Part shown: piece by piece, positions 32,736 to 44,318 of the stretch
How the letters are laid out: each line of letters begins with the position of its first letter
How positions within the stretch are numbered: the first letter of the stretch is position 1
Assembly (NCBI RefSeq): GCF_040436345.1
Contig: NC_133230.1
Location: 6,655,297 to 6,719,296, forward strand
Direction of reading: 5' to 3'
From: Pagrus major
Lineage: Eukaryota; Chordata; Actinopteri; Spariformes; Sparidae
DNA: 64,000 bases
Position numbers and translations under genes: made by a program
The notes under the pieces: generated by a model
The model's database searches: none
What the model was told of the DNA's origin: nothing
Seen by the model: only the letters and a program-made list of their open reading frames with translations

Positions 32736-33446
32736 TTTAATTTAATGCTTTAATGGATGTAGTGGGTTGATTTTCATTTTGATCACGGTGAGGAGCAGCA
32801 GGAGCCAAACACCACCAGCACTTGGTACAGACAGAAAAGGCACTCTGGAGTCCATTATACAATTTATCACATTCACTGCAGGCTGCCGCTCCTCCCATGA
32901 TTCTGTGCAACGGTGCAAAATGAAAATCAACCCTGTGAATTTTGAACTCTGACAAACTGAAAGTACAGCGGGTTCCTCTCACGGCGCCCCTCGCACAGAT
33001 CTGCCATTCAGCGATGGAGGTGCAGGGAGGCCCACGACTGGCTGAACACAACACCGTCTTTCAGTTTGTAGAAAAGGACCCTGAAGCTCGAGTCGGTCCG
33101 ATTTGACCCAAAGGATTTGATATTTTTCTGCGTATTCAACCTGTTTTCTGCCTGAGCTCAGCCCAGCTCAGCTCGGCAGCAGGAATGTCATCATGTTTAC
33201 ATTCTTCTTCTTACCATCACAGAGTTAATCTTTGTAGTAAGACAGCATCCTTTTGCATAGGAAGGGTGTCAAGAAGCTACCATTAATCACATAATAACAC
33301 ATGAGCGTGGAGGAAACTCATCAGTGACGCCGACACCGACTAATCAAGAAAATAACATCTACTGTTTCGAGTTTGTTCCCTCTCTCACTTCTTTGGCCTT
33401 TAGCAAAGTTTTTGATCTTAAAAATAATACACAGACGACGGCTCGG
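32736..33446 (-). other. synj2bp 3' UTR (tentative)
   Basis: Downstream of the synj2bp stop (33449-33447) there is no gene. ATTAAA hexamers occur on the minus strand around 32756-32738, which would give a 3' UTR of about 0.7 kb. The end is uncertain. Confidence 0.35.
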
Positions 33447-35946
33447 TTAAAAGGACCTCCTAAGGTGCCGCATGTAAATGAACGCACCGACGGTCGCAAC
33501 TGCCGCTAAAGCCACCAGTAATCCCAGAGAAGACGCAGAGGATTCGTGCTCGGGTTGGGAGCCTGTGGGTCCGTTCATCTGAAGGGCCGTCTGCAAGACA
33601 GATTTAAAAACAGGAGTAAATATCAAAGCATTTTTAGAGGGTATTATTGTTGGTGCCGCTGTTGTTTTTCCTCAGGCTGTCACAATATACTTGTAATGAG
33701 GACAATTGTGAAAATTAAAAATGAAATATTGATTTGATTTATAAAACATAAATCAGGCGTATGCAAAGCTTTATATATCTGCCGAAAAGGAAAGTTGTAA
33801 AAACCAATGTGGTACAGAAGGTGTAGTTGACCTTATTATCACCTCTATTCCTGAGGACAAAGTTGACTCATGTTACATTTCATGATTTCTCACTGTGTTT
33901 TAAGCAGAAACTGGTTAAGCAACAACACAGTTAGTCTGACAGTGAGCCTGAACAGGACCAGGTTATTTTCCCAGCAGACGTTTCCAGAGTTGCTGAGCTT
34001 GAACTTTGCTGAGCTTGTTTCGTGGAAATGAGTCATACTAACGGAAGGAGTCTGGCAGTTCACATCCTATAGCTTCAGAGAGGCACTACAGGGTGCTTTT
34101 TTAAAAGTGCTGTGATTTATACGTTGATGGTTTTGTTACTATATTTGTTTCATCTGTTGCATGTTCTTGTGCTGTGTTTGTGTTTTGGTAATTTTCTGCT
34201 GGACAATGAAGTTGTATTAAAGCTGAAGTTGCACAAATCCAACTGCTAAAGAAACAAACACAAAGCATGAAAATCAACAAAGCACTGGAACATTTGAATA
34301 CTAGGACGAGGTCGTTTTAAAGTACCGTGCCTCCCACCTTTTTCAGAACACGGAGCTCCACGTCCTCTCCTGCTGTCCTGAACAGGTCCACGGCATCTCT
34401 GTGCGTCAGATCCTCAAGCTTCACTCCGTTAATCTACAACCAACAAGAAACAAAAACAACGATGACAACGCTTTTTTAGTTTCATTTTTGAATAATTAGC
34501 CAAGTATTTTCTAGATTACAGGTGTCAATTAATTGTTTGGTATGTAAAATGTCCGACTGTAGACTGAACTAAAGCCCAAAGTGGTTGTTATACCCAGCCA
34601 GCACTGCAAGCACTTAAAGTCATTTTCTTCTCACCCAGTGTCCATAGAGAGCTGTGTGAGGTTTCTGCAAGATCCAAAACGTTTCTGGAGCTTCACATCA
34701 TTCTCCCAAACAAACTGAAATAGATGGGGACTTGTGCACCCACCTTTAGCGAAAAGGGGTGTTAATATTATCTTTTCAAATAAATGTCTGATCTGGGGGC
34801 TTCACAGACTTGGGTTATGCTGGAAGGTGCATGAGCCATTTCGCTTTCGTTTTTGTCCTTATCTACTTCAGCTGTTTTGGGAAGGGCTGCAACCCTGATC
34901 TGCAGTGTTGTTTTGCGGACTTTGAAACTTCACCTGACTGAATTTTCATTTTTCTGGTGTACTTTTCCTTTAAGATGTTCAGGTTTTCACTTTAAGCTGC
35001 AACTCTTTATATTTGTGCTTGAAAAATGACTTGCAAGATGACAAGATTATCAAGAAATACTGTGCTTCTACGCATTAATCCTACCAAATGTTATCGAGAT
35101 GACAAACACCAGCTACTCTGTAGCTTCTGAACATCCTAAACCCTCAATACAAGTCATTTATTACCGCCAGGATCTTGTCCCCCTCTTGAAGTCTCCCATC
35201 CAGGGCTGCAGCTCCATCTTCTTTAATTTTGGACACATATATGCCATTGTCATTCACAACATACTGCTGGTCCACTCCCCCAACTATATTGAATCCCAAG
35301 CCTATGAAAAAAAGACAGACAGTGGCATTAGACAGAGGCATCTGAGTAAAAATCCAATAGGCAATAATCAAATGTTTTCCTGGTGCAAACACAACGTGTA
35401 TCCCAATGGATCAAAGGGCAAGAGGAACCATCCCAACCCTCCTACTATTCACAGACACAAGCAGGTCAGTAAACGTTACATAACAAGTGTAAACCTCACA
35501 TTACTCCACATTTAGCTGAATAAAAGGTCTCTAACTTTCCTGCTGCCTTGGCTTCAATCTGACAGGCCGAGAAGTAACTACACTTTTAAAGCTTTTAACA
35601 CAGCGTCAAAGTGCATAAATCAAAGTTTATTAACTACACTGGGTTGTTAGAGCTCAGATGAGTCCTTCAACCCTGCTCGTACTGAACAATAACACACGCT
35701 GGGATGAGATTTGCATATCTTTGAGTCATTAGCTGTTAGCTTGAGGCAACAAACTGGCTTGACAGCGTTGATTTTTGCTGCTACGCAGCTAGCAAGCTAA
35801 GCTAGCTAAGCTAAGCTAGCTGGCTAGCAACGTCACCGCCATCTGCTCAGCCGCGCGTCAACTTTACACTCAATCTTCTTACCTGCCGGTCCTCGCTTCA
35901 GTTTAATGTCCGCCACGTTGGTTGAGGAGTGCACGGAGCCATTCAT
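33447..35946 (-). CDS. synj2bp: Synaptojanin-2-binding protein (OMP25)
   Basis: This is a tail-anchored PDZ protein of the outer mitochondrial membrane that binds C-terminal motifs, for example of synaptojanin 2. Four coding exons (minus strand) are 35946-35883, 35301-35165, 34433-34338 and 33590-33447, giving 146 aa (human 145), in frame with consensus splice sites. The PDZ domain spans about 13-99. The carboxylate-binding loop is GLGFNIVGG (22-30), followed by [13 protein letters not shown] and [13 protein letters not shown] hydrophobic segment (about 119-139, [19 protein letters not shown]) sits near the end, followed by the basic tail RHLRRSF, as expected for a mitochondrial tail anchor. 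A 40-base run of AGCTAG-type palindromic words lies in intron 1 just after exon 1. Confidence 0.95.
34614..34974. repeat. diverged copy of foldback family B
   Basis: Words shared with 26137-26712 include AACGTTTCTGGAGCTTCACA, CTGAAATAGATGGGGACTTG and the right end CTTTTCCTTTAA. It lies in synj2bp intron 2 between two coding exons and has no coding frame. The left terminus is degenerate (CTTAAAGTCATTTTC). Confidence 0.65.
35788..35829. repeat. AGCTAG palindromic cluster
   Basis: A 42-base run of overlapping GCTAGC, AGCTAG and TAAGCTAG words in synj2bp intron 1, just past the exon 1 donor. It is nearly self-complementary throughout. Confidence 0.7.
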
Positions 35947-36167
35947 TTTGTCCAGACGCCACGGGATTAAAAACAATAAAGAGGAGCGAGGAAGAGGGAC
36001 AAACTATTTATCTGAAGGTGAACTCATTGAGGAGTTTCGATTTGCTTCCTTCGGCGCTGCGGGTGGTTGGTGGTCGTGCTGCCCCCTGGTGGCAGGAAAC
36101 GGAACTGCAGGCCGACCTTTGAATGACACAGCAGCAGGAGAGATACTGCCTGTGGTGCAGCAAAGTA
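35947..36167. promoter_or_regulatory. synj2bp 5' leader / promoter region
   Basis: This is the sequence upstream of the synj2bp ATG. No spliced leader is needed because a short leader directly precedes the start. CpG content is moderate and no TATA box is obvious. The start site cannot be fixed. Confidence 0.35.
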
Positions 36168-36270
36168 ACTAAGTACATCTACTCAAGTACTGTACTTAAG
36201 TACAAGTTTTATGTACTTGCACTTTACTTAAGTATTCCCATTTTCTGCCACATTTTGGAGGCAAATATTG
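36168..36270. repeat. interspersed repeat, TTAAGTACA type
   Basis: CTCAAGTACTGTACTTAAGTA followed by ACTTGCACTTTACTTAAGTA is a common fish interspersed sequence. Related tracts occur near 22720-22860, 26740-26910 and 56480-56720. Confidence 0.6.
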
Positions 36271-36404
36271 TAGTTTTTACCCCACTACATTTGTTATATA
36301 ACTTCAGTTTTTAATTACTTTGCAGTTTGCATTAAAAATAACAAAACAGATTCTGATAATCTGAAAAATTCTGGATATATATCCGATACTTCCACTGTCA
36401 GGTC

Positions 36405-36605
36405 AGTCAGTCAGGGCGGCTGTGGATCAGGGGTAGGAGCCAGCATCTTGTTATTGGAAGGTCGCTGGTCAAAGTGTACTTGGGCAAGATACTGAACCCC
36501 AAACTGCTCCTGATGTGCTGGTCGGCACCGTGCATGGCAGTCACCGCCATCAGTGTATGTATGAATTACTGTAAGTCGCTTTGGACAAAAGTGTCTGCTA
36601 AATGT
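36405..36605 (+). repeat. tRNA-derived SINE relic
   Basis: The 5' part has an A-box-like word (GCTGTGGATCAGGGGTAGGAG) and a decayed B box (GGTCGCTGGTCAAAGTG). It is followed by the typical SINE body GGGCAAGATACTGAACCCCAA and the tail GTCGCTTTGGACAAAAGTGT. It does not fold as an intact tRNA. It lies between synj2bp and lgals3. Confidence 0.75.
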
Positions 36606-37421
36606 AAATTCAGTGTTGTAAATATTACTCTAAATTCATCAGGGTTCCCACTCTTTTCTAGACTTCATTTTCCAGGACTCTTCATTTTCCATGATTTTCC
36701 ATGATTTTCCAGGACTCTTTCCTTAATCAATTTATAACCCCAGTGCCTTTTTCTCTTGTGAATTAGTGTTTTATTCATTGCTGCCTGAACATCAATGACT
36801 GAAAAGCATTCAGTAACCAAGAGTTGCTGGAAGTTTTGCTTTCATCAAGAGCAATAGTAAATATATTTTCTTAAAATCCTGTTATTAATATGACTGTAAT
36901 GTGATGTAATAAGATATAAAAACTAGTATTACTTCATCACCAGTACTGGAAGAAGTATTTAGACTGCAAAAAGCAAAACCACGATATAAAAATACTCGAC
37001 TAACAGCAATTGAAAGGGTCCTGCATTTAAAATGGTACGTTAAGTATAGGTAGTAAAATGTACTCGTCCTTTTGATATACATCTCTAGTATGCATCTCCA
37101 CAGTTCCACTTAAAGCGTGTTTAAAATGTATTTTATTAACTTCTAATTCAGTATTATTAGCAACTTTATTTTTCATCTTCACTACATTTCCTTTTTGTTT
37201 AAAGCACTTGGAGCTAGTCAGTGAATGATCTGTGCTATATAAATAATACACAAACCCTCACATTTTCACCGCTAACAGGATTAGCTTTCTCCACTTTTGT
37301 GTAAAACAACGAATGTGAACAGGGAAACTAGCATTTATTTTGTTTACAGGCAGGCAGCTCATGAAAAGTGTACATCACTCTGAAACAAACAGCATTATCA
37401 GTCATTATTCGTTTGTTGCCC
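36606..37421. other. intergenic, synj2bp to lgals3
   Basis: AT-rich sequence with no supportable gene. It contains fragments of the TACTTTTAC-type interspersed repeat near 36940-37060 and tandem CCATGATTTT words at about 36680-36710. Confidence 0.5.
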
Positions 37422-38218
37422 TTTATTTATGAGCCTCTCATCTCAAAATACTGTACCACTGTTATCTTTGGCAACAAAATCAGAAGCCCCATCCCCTCCC
37501 CGCTTATCAACATTTTTACTTGAGCCTCACTTTTTATGATTAGACTTCAACATGAAATCATAGTTCAGGCTTAGAGCTCAGTCAGGAGAATTAATACTGA
37601 AGAACGGAGGAGCTCAAAGTCAGTATATAAATACGTTTTTTAAAAGAAACTTCATCCTCATCCTATCGTATGTTATCAGGTCAGTGAATCTTGGGGGGTT
37701 CGGCCAGCACTAAATTAAGACAGTGAAAAGGCGATCAAGTTGATTTTCAGCAGCACACTCTCATGCATTACAAAGGCTTATCAAGATTCTGATATAAAGG
37801 ACAGAATAATAAACATGTACTGTATGTACTGTAAACAAAATACAGCATACTAGAGGAAAATCTGACATTTCACACTTTTCCATGTGGTCTACAATCTTTG
37901 CATTAGGTATAAATTAGTATTTCCTTAGTTTTAGATGCACTTTATCTCATTCACTACTTTAATTCTGTTACGTCATAAAATATTCTCGATTTTGAGTTGC
38001 TATAAAATGAGCGGTCAGCCAGTAAAAATAAAGAGAAGGATTATAGTCTGCCGTCTGTTCTGTGTTAAATGAAGAAGCTCCATGTGGGCAAAGATTTGCA
38101 CTTCCTGACTTTTGTGCCTCAAAAACTCCAGCAAGGTGCTTGAAGGGATTTCAAATACAGTGGTAAAGTTTGACCTAGGTCTCCTGTCTGTACACGTGTG
38201 CTTTAGTAGCTCTGAGAT
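37422..38218 (-). other. lgals3 3' UTR (tentative)
   Basis: After the stop (38221-38219) there is no further coding sequence on the minus strand. An AATAAA hexamer on the minus strand at 37427-37422 would give a 3' UTR of about 0.8 kb. Confidence 0.4.
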
Positions 38219-41201
38219 TCAGATCATGTTCGGGGCTACGCTGTGGAGCATGACGTCTCCGACCACCCGCAGCAGGGTCACGTCCTCCAGCCCGCCGACT
38301 CTGTGCTCGTACTCCAGCAGGTGGTTGCCGTCCACCGCCACTTTGAACATGTCGTCCTCCACGAGGATCTTCAGCTGCAGGGAGAGCAAAACACTTAATC
38401 CACAACAAGCCAAGTGATCGCGGGGAATGGAAGTATAGCTGCAATTATTCAGTCAAGCAATAGAAAAACAAGAATAATCCAGGAAATAATCTGCTAGTTA
38501 GTGAAAATGAAAATAATAGCTGGTTGCAGCCCGATACGCAACTCCAAGAAAGATTTTACTGCTGGAAAGACACAAATACTTTTGAACCTGGTGCTACATG
38601 AGCAGAGAAAACAAAGAAAAGAGCTGTGGTATTCACATTTTGTTCTGTTTGGGCCTGTTTATTCTGATTGAGGTGTTTATATGGAGCATTTTTATTCTGT
38701 TTGGGCTTTTAAACAGATCATAAATGCAATATTAGGCTCCATGAAAACACAGCTACTGGCATTGAAAGGCTCAATTATGTTTTCCATTCTTAGGCACAGG
38801 TCTGTTCCTGTAACGCTTTACCTCAAAACGGCGTCCCTGACAAAATGGGAAGCCTCCATCTCGCTCCTCTGGCCCCCAACATCCACCTAGTTGGGAGTTT
38901 CTGACAATAGTTTGCTCATGAAATCGGGGATTGAAGTGAAAGACGACGTCATGGCCTTTAATGAAGTCAACATGGAATCTGCAAGAGAAAGATCAGGACT
39001 GATTTCTCCCGACAGCTGAGGCGTTCAGTAATGTTCCTCAAACAGAAAGCGTCGCTGACATCAGAGTCAGAAGATGAGTGTTGATCGTACCTGTCTGCAC
39101 CAGGAACGGGCTCCCCAACTATTGTGATAACAAGTCGTGGCATAAGTCCAGCATGAAGTGGGAGATCATACGGCATCATCTGGAAGAAAAATGTGTATTT
39201 TAAAAATCACAGAAATACATCTATCGTCCTCTATTGTGAAATTAAGTTAAAAAGAATCATAACAGATTATAATTTACTGTGTTTATTAAGCAAAAATACA
39301 CAAATGGTAACATGTTTACCCTATTTATGAACTCTCCAGGGCAGAAGTACAATTGTCATTAATAGACCACACTTGGTAATAAACAGCTGAGTAGTTGACG
39401 TCATAAAGAGGGAATTTTTAGTCAAACATTAGTCAAAACTTTGACCGTGCCCACATTCCTAATGCAACACCTCGATGAGTCATCATCTCCTTCATTTAGT
39501 TCAGCACTCTTACACAATTCACCATGATTAGTCAAGACAATGTAAAGTAAAACAAAATTTTAAAAAGAAATCTTCAGTTTTCAACACTTTAATACAACAA
39601 GCCATCAAATATACAAACTGACTTCTGAGCAAAATGACAGAAGGCAGAAAAAACATTGAATTTTACCCATGTGACAAGTGGAAATAGTGATGAACATACA
39701 AACTGATTTCTGTCAGAGAATATATGTCTTAATACAGAAACATTTTTCTTTTGTGTAAACGTGTAATTTTAAAGCATATTGCACATAATTAAAAACAACA
39801 CATCCCCCGAAGCAGATGGAAACAAACCCTAACTTCATACTGTGAACAGTATATATTCAGTCTTTGACACATTTCATGCAGCCTAATCAAACCACATGTT
39901 GATTCTGGAGGTGACGTCCTTGTCCGACTGAAAAGTTGAGTTCATTGCTTTCAATTATATGGTGGATTATATCTGGGCTGAAAGACAAGAATACATTTTT
40001 GATAACTCTTTTTTGAATATTCGTTGATTCTGCTTTGTGTTAAAGTGTGCACACCCGCAGAGCCACAGATACAGGAAAAACAGCAGCCGTGACGTCCTGA
40101 AGCAAATCCCAACGAGGCAGGAAACTTTCTTTTTCCACCAGCAGTAATATCAGAGACACTAAACCAGTCACATTAAATATTTAGAAAAACCGCAGTATCA
40201 GTAGAACTGAATACTTATATGACAGCAGGTAACCTGTGTAGATGTACATTTAGCAGGTAGCTGGTTGTATTATTTCCCACCCTGAAACCAAAGAGCCCAA
40301 GAGAGATGCTCCACGGCAAACCAAAGCAACATCAGCAAAGACGTGCAGCAAGCAAGCATATAATATTATTGGTTAACAGTGCTCGTACTCACCAGCATGC
40401 CTCCAGGAGCAGCAGGCCCACCGTATGGACCCATGGGCCCGGGAGCAAAGGGGCTAGGAGCAGGAGGGAAGCCTCCGCCTCCAGGTGGTCCCCATGACCC
40501 AGGGGGCATCGGAGGAAAGCCTCCAGCAGGGAAAGCAGGGAAAGAGCCAGGACCAGCTGGAGGGGGGTATGCACCTGGACCACCTGGTCCGTACATCCCG
40601 TTGCCTCCTCCTGGCTGACCTCCTGGGTAAGGCACATTTGGATAAGGCCCGGGTGGAGCTCCAGGGCCAGAAGCAAATGGTCCTTGTGGGTAAGGGACAG
40701 GGCCTCCTGGTAGCTGTCCCGGAGCTCCTTCAGGCGGGTACTGGCCGGGGAACTGCCCAGGAGCTCCAGGACTGGAGGGGAACTGCCCTGGAGCTCCTGG
40801 CGCAGGATATTGTCCTGGTATCCCAGGACCAGGGGGGAACCCACCAGGTGCTGAAGGAGGTCCCGGATATTGCCCTGGTGCTCCAGGACCGGAGTGAAAC
40901 GGGAACTGCCCTGGAGCCCCCGGGCCAGATGATCCACCAGCGAAGTCACCAGGGGCGGAGGGCTGGGTGGGAGCTCCCGGGGCTGAGCCGGGCCATCCCG
41001 GGTTCGATGGAGGTGGAGGGTTGCTGGCAGGGGCAGAAGGGTTAGTGTTGCCTATTTTCTTTGCCTGGCCTGCGCTGTCCTCTCCTAAGGCATCTGCCAG
41101 CTGGAAGAGAAAGGGACTGTCAGTCTCCACATATCACAAGAAAAACATCAGCATGACGAATAACTGAGGGAAACATGTCAACTCACCGAGAAATCCGACA
41201 T
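38219..41201 (-). CDS. lgals3: Galectin-3 (chimera galectin)
   Basis: Galectin-3 is a beta-galactoside-binding lectin with one C-terminal carbohydrate-recognition domain and a self-associating N-terminus; it leaves cells without a signal peptide. Five coding exons (minus strand) are 41201-41187, 41100-40393, 39179-39091, 38978-38822 and 38374-38219, joining in frame to 374 aa (human 250). The start MSDFSLADAL matches the galectin-3 N-terminus with its phosphorylatable Ser. Residues 21-241 are Pro/Gly/Ala-rich, with PGAPGQ(F/Y)P units repeated several times between 64 and 135. The CRD keeps the ligand residues His285, Asn287 and Arg289 (HFNPRF), Asn298, Trp305, Glu308 and Arg310 (WGPEER). It ends HSVAPNMI. 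The N-terminal half is about twice the mammalian length. Teleost paralogue (a or b) is not decided. Confidence 0.94.
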
Positions 41202-41800
41202 GATCTGAAATCAAAGCAAGAGAGAAGACACGGATTCATTAGTTTTATTATGAAGTTATAACAACAAGCTGTCACAACACAGGAGGGTTTGTCACACACA
41301 GGCTCTGAGTAATAGCAGAGTAAATGTTTCCATCCCGGCTGGTGACCAACAAAATCCGTTTAGGCTGAGTCAAATTAGCTTCACCAAACTTAAACATTAC
41401 GACGACAGCCTATACAGCTGCTTCACTGACTTTATCCGCACATACAGAGAGATACAGTCTCAAAAATATCTAGTTAACTAGTTGGCTACCGAGCTAGCTA
41501 ACAGCAGCTAACTGTTACTCAACATTCAGCTTGTTAGCTCGTCTTTTCTCCGCCGTGTCAAAACACAGGAAGTAGTAAAAACTTGTATTTCGTGCTACCT
41601 CGCCAGAAGATGGACTCCTCTCAAACGATAGCGGGTAAAAGCGGTGATTTATCCAGCTGTGGGAGCCAGTTAGCCCGCTAATTTAGCCTGCCGAGGCTGG
41701 AGAGAACTACAAGCTAACGTTGAGCTGCTCTCTCACAACTACAACTCTGGGAGGGGCGGGGCGCTCCGGTGATGACGTATTCCCTGAAGGGTGGGCGCGA
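41202..41800 (-). promoter_or_regulatory. lgals3 leader, intron 1 and promoter
   Basis: An acceptor just before the ATG (TTTCAG then ATC ATG, exon start 41204) shows the leader is spliced. A plausible donor (GCGAG then GTAGCACG) ends a non-coding exon 1 at 41599. Upstream lie a GC box (GAGGGGCGGGGC, 41751-41762) and a CRE-half-like TGACGTA (41773-41779). Start-site position is inference. Confidence 0.5.
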
Positions 41801-41812
41801 ACACACAAATAG

Positions 41813-41837
41813 ACACACACACACACACACACACACA
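41813..41837. repeat. (AC)n microsatellite
   Basis: An uninterrupted AC dinucleotide run just upstream of lgals3. Similar short runs are at 23656-23674 (AC) and 8561-8576 (GT). Confidence 0.9.
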
Positions 41838-43029
41838 AACCAAACACACACTCACACAAAGGAACTAGAACAAGTTATGTAAAAGTATAACAAAAATAAC
41901 AACTGTGACAACAATGTTTTAAGCAGTCACCAGCAGCTCCCAGCTCTTAAAACCTGCTGTCATATGTGCAAATGTGCAAATGTGCAAGTGAAATGTCTCT
42001 TTTAAGAAAATACAGTGCATGAATTACTTAATTTCTCTGTAAATTAAATCATCTTGGTTTTTATTAAACATGAGATTTCACTAATCTCAGTTGTGGAGAC
42101 ACTGGTATGCTACAGTTGTCTCTATGTAAGATACTAATATTTACTTTCTCCCTCTTTTAAACCATATTTCACTATGTTTGATGCACAATATTTATATCGG
42201 ACAGATCGATCATAGGCCCAATAATGGAACATTTACATTATCGGTTATTGGCAGATAATGATATTATATGGAATTCGATATGTGCCAAAAAGAAATCAAA
42301 CAAAACGTATTCAGTATAAAACAAAGATAAAAATATATCTCACAGAAGCAGAAAAAAGTCATCTTGAAAGAAAGAATAAGCATAATCGTTATCATAATCA
42401 GACTTTTGCTTCCTGCTTTGCACTCTGCATCCTGGCACAAACCTCTCACTGTGGATGGATGGGGGGTTTTTCTAGGCGTGTGTCCACATTAGCTAATGGT
42501 TGCTTGATGACAGCTCAGTGCCCCGGGCCGTGCCATGGACAGCACCGGTTTGGCGGAAGCGCTGGTATTCATTAAAGTTTAGCTCGGTGTTGCTGAACAG
42601 GCAATTGCCAGTTCAAGCGTCAGTGGCAGTGGAATCCTAAATATGACCGGGTTAAACCTGCTCCGAGCAACGACCGTGAGGCCCACGCTGATCCTGAACA
42701 TTGAACACCATCGGCTAAAATGCAGAAAAAATTCACTTATGATATAATGAAATTGCTTGAACGATGTCAATAATGTGTTAAATGTGCATCTTAATGGTTT
42801 TACTGCCCACTGTAGCCCATCATATCCTGTCTGCCCCACAGATTCACAGTTGCAAGAATGTTGTTAAATTTAGTTTTTTATTCGTTTTGAAAAGGTTTGG
42901 TGAGTACACCTCTTTAAAAAACAAAGTAAGCAGGTAGAGTTTTTCCAATAAAGAGGCTATTTTCTTAACTCATCGCGTGTTTTTGTAATTTATCCAATAG
43001 AAGTTGAACTTTTCTCTGCTCATGTCTGA

Positions 43030-43340
43030 AAATTATGTCTGTCTGACATTTGATCTTGACATCTGTCCAACCTTAGAATGACATCATCCAAGTTTCTCAG
43101 TATAAAGATTTTTCTTTTCCAACAAGAACGAAGCTCCGTTAAAAGTTTGACAACAAAATCCATACTGACCAAATTTCTGATTTTGATTTCCAACCAAAAT
43201 TCAATGTCTGTCCAACGTTGGAGGTTGATGGCAACCAATCGTTGGGTTTTGACTTGAACCCAATTTTCATTTCCAACTATAATCTAATGTCTGTCCAACG
43301 TTAGAGTCCAGCGTCTTTCTGACGTTAACCTGACGCCTGG
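43030..43340. repeat. degenerate ACGTT-type tandem repeat
   Basis: The word ATGTCTGTCCAACGTT recurs at about 43203 and 43290, with decayed relatives (TGACATCTGTCCAACCTTAG, TCTTTCTGACGTTAACCTGACG). The units are spaced by tens of bases. This resembles a widespread vertebrate minisatellite-like repeat and abuts the LINE fragment. Confidence 0.6.
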
Positions 43341-43344
43341 TGCC

Positions 43345-43630
43345 AGCTGGACTCAAGGCAACAGGCCTGTAGTTTTCTGGTTTACTAGCACCCAACTTTC
43401 CTTATCAGAATAATTATTCCTTCCTTCCATCTCTCTGGGATTCTTCCTTCTTCCCACACTTTATTAAATAACATCCACAACTTCTTTCATCCCTCTATAC
43501 TTAAGTTTTTCAACATGATGTAGCATATTTCATCTTTCCCTGGTGCAGTCTTCCCAGTTTTAGCCAGCACCTTGCTTATTTCTTTTCCTTATTAGTTACT
43601 GCAACTATATTTCCACTAGTCAAAACAGGA
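43345..43630 (-). mobile_element. decayed non-LTR retrotransposon RT fragment
   Basis: Read on the minus strand, the segment encodes recognisable pieces of a LINE reverse transcriptase with stops between them. A TGKTAPGKDEICYIMLK block (the conserved PGxDxI region) is followed by WEEGRIPERWKEGIIILIRK, then ENYRPVALS (the conserved NYRP motif). Order and spacing match the N-terminal part of the RT domain. Only about 290 bases remain, with stop codons in frame, so it is a dead 5'- and 3'-truncated relic. Confidence 0.8.
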
Positions 43631-44160
43631 TCTGTCCTCAATGTAAGCAACTCAATGTCATTCACTCACAAGCTTTTTATAATAATGTACAAATGATAAC
43701 TGATACAGAAAAGAAGCCCACATGTCAGGGTAAGGTACGAGGGAACATGTTACGGATTGAGCAACATGCCTTGATGCTAATAAAGCTGTGTTTGAACCTT
43801 GTACATGTCATTTCATATCTGCAGCACAGTCGATGGCACTGCTACTAGTTTAAAAATGAATAGAAACTCCTGCTATGATCATGTTTCCATCAGAAGAGGG
43901 ACTTGGATAAAGTTTGTCTACTACCGTTTTCAATTTCACAAATGATTAACCTCTACAACCACCCTATTTTTTTAATACTCCTGCCTACAGTTATATAAAC
44001 ACGCCTGTTGGTCTCATAACAAATTTGAATTTTTAAAAATACTCAGATGTTTCACAGTAGTTTACTCCTTAAATCCTCTTTGAACGGCTGTATGTCCGAC
44101 AGCACCTGAAGGCGGCAGCGAACAAAAGGAACCCGGCTCGACTTCCGGAACGCCCCCTCC

Positions 44161-44318
44161 GTGCCAACCTTCGACCAATCAGCGGCGGAGCCTCAGCTGA
44201 TTGTGTCACATGACCTTCGTTAACATGCAACTAGCCTACTAGCATAACAGCTCAGAAGACAGCAGTAGCTAGGAGTGAATATAAACCCCAATTTTGGGGG
44301 AAACAGCGCAAAGAATGA
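44161..44318 (+). promoter_or_regulatory. zfyve26 promoter and non-coding exon 1
   Basis: A CCAAT box (44175-44179, in GACCAATCAG) is followed by GTCACATGAC (44205-44214), an M-box/CLEAR-like site of the kind bound by MiT/TFE factors at lysosomal genes. About 100 bases further on, a donor (AATGA then GTAAGTAAC) ends the first exon at 44318. The exon start is probably between 44225 and 44285. Factor binding is inference from motifs. Confidence 0.5.

Larger units (their letters stand above)
41801..44160. other. intergenic, lgals3 to zfyve26
   Basis: This stretch lies between two divergently transcribed genes. It contains an AC microsatellite (41813-41837), a degenerate ACGTT-rich repeat (43030-43340) and a decayed LINE fragment (43345-43630). 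I see no gene in it. Confidence 0.55.

Noticed and set aside
36405-36605. Possible tRNA gene
   Set aside because: A-box and B-box-like words are present, but the B box is decayed, no cloverleaf forms, and the body continues as a SINE.
40379-41045. Two long plus-strand open frames over the lgals3 repeat exon
   Set aside because: They are antisense shadows of the Pro/Gly-rich galectin-3 exon, which has the correct splice sites and domain continuation on the minus strand.
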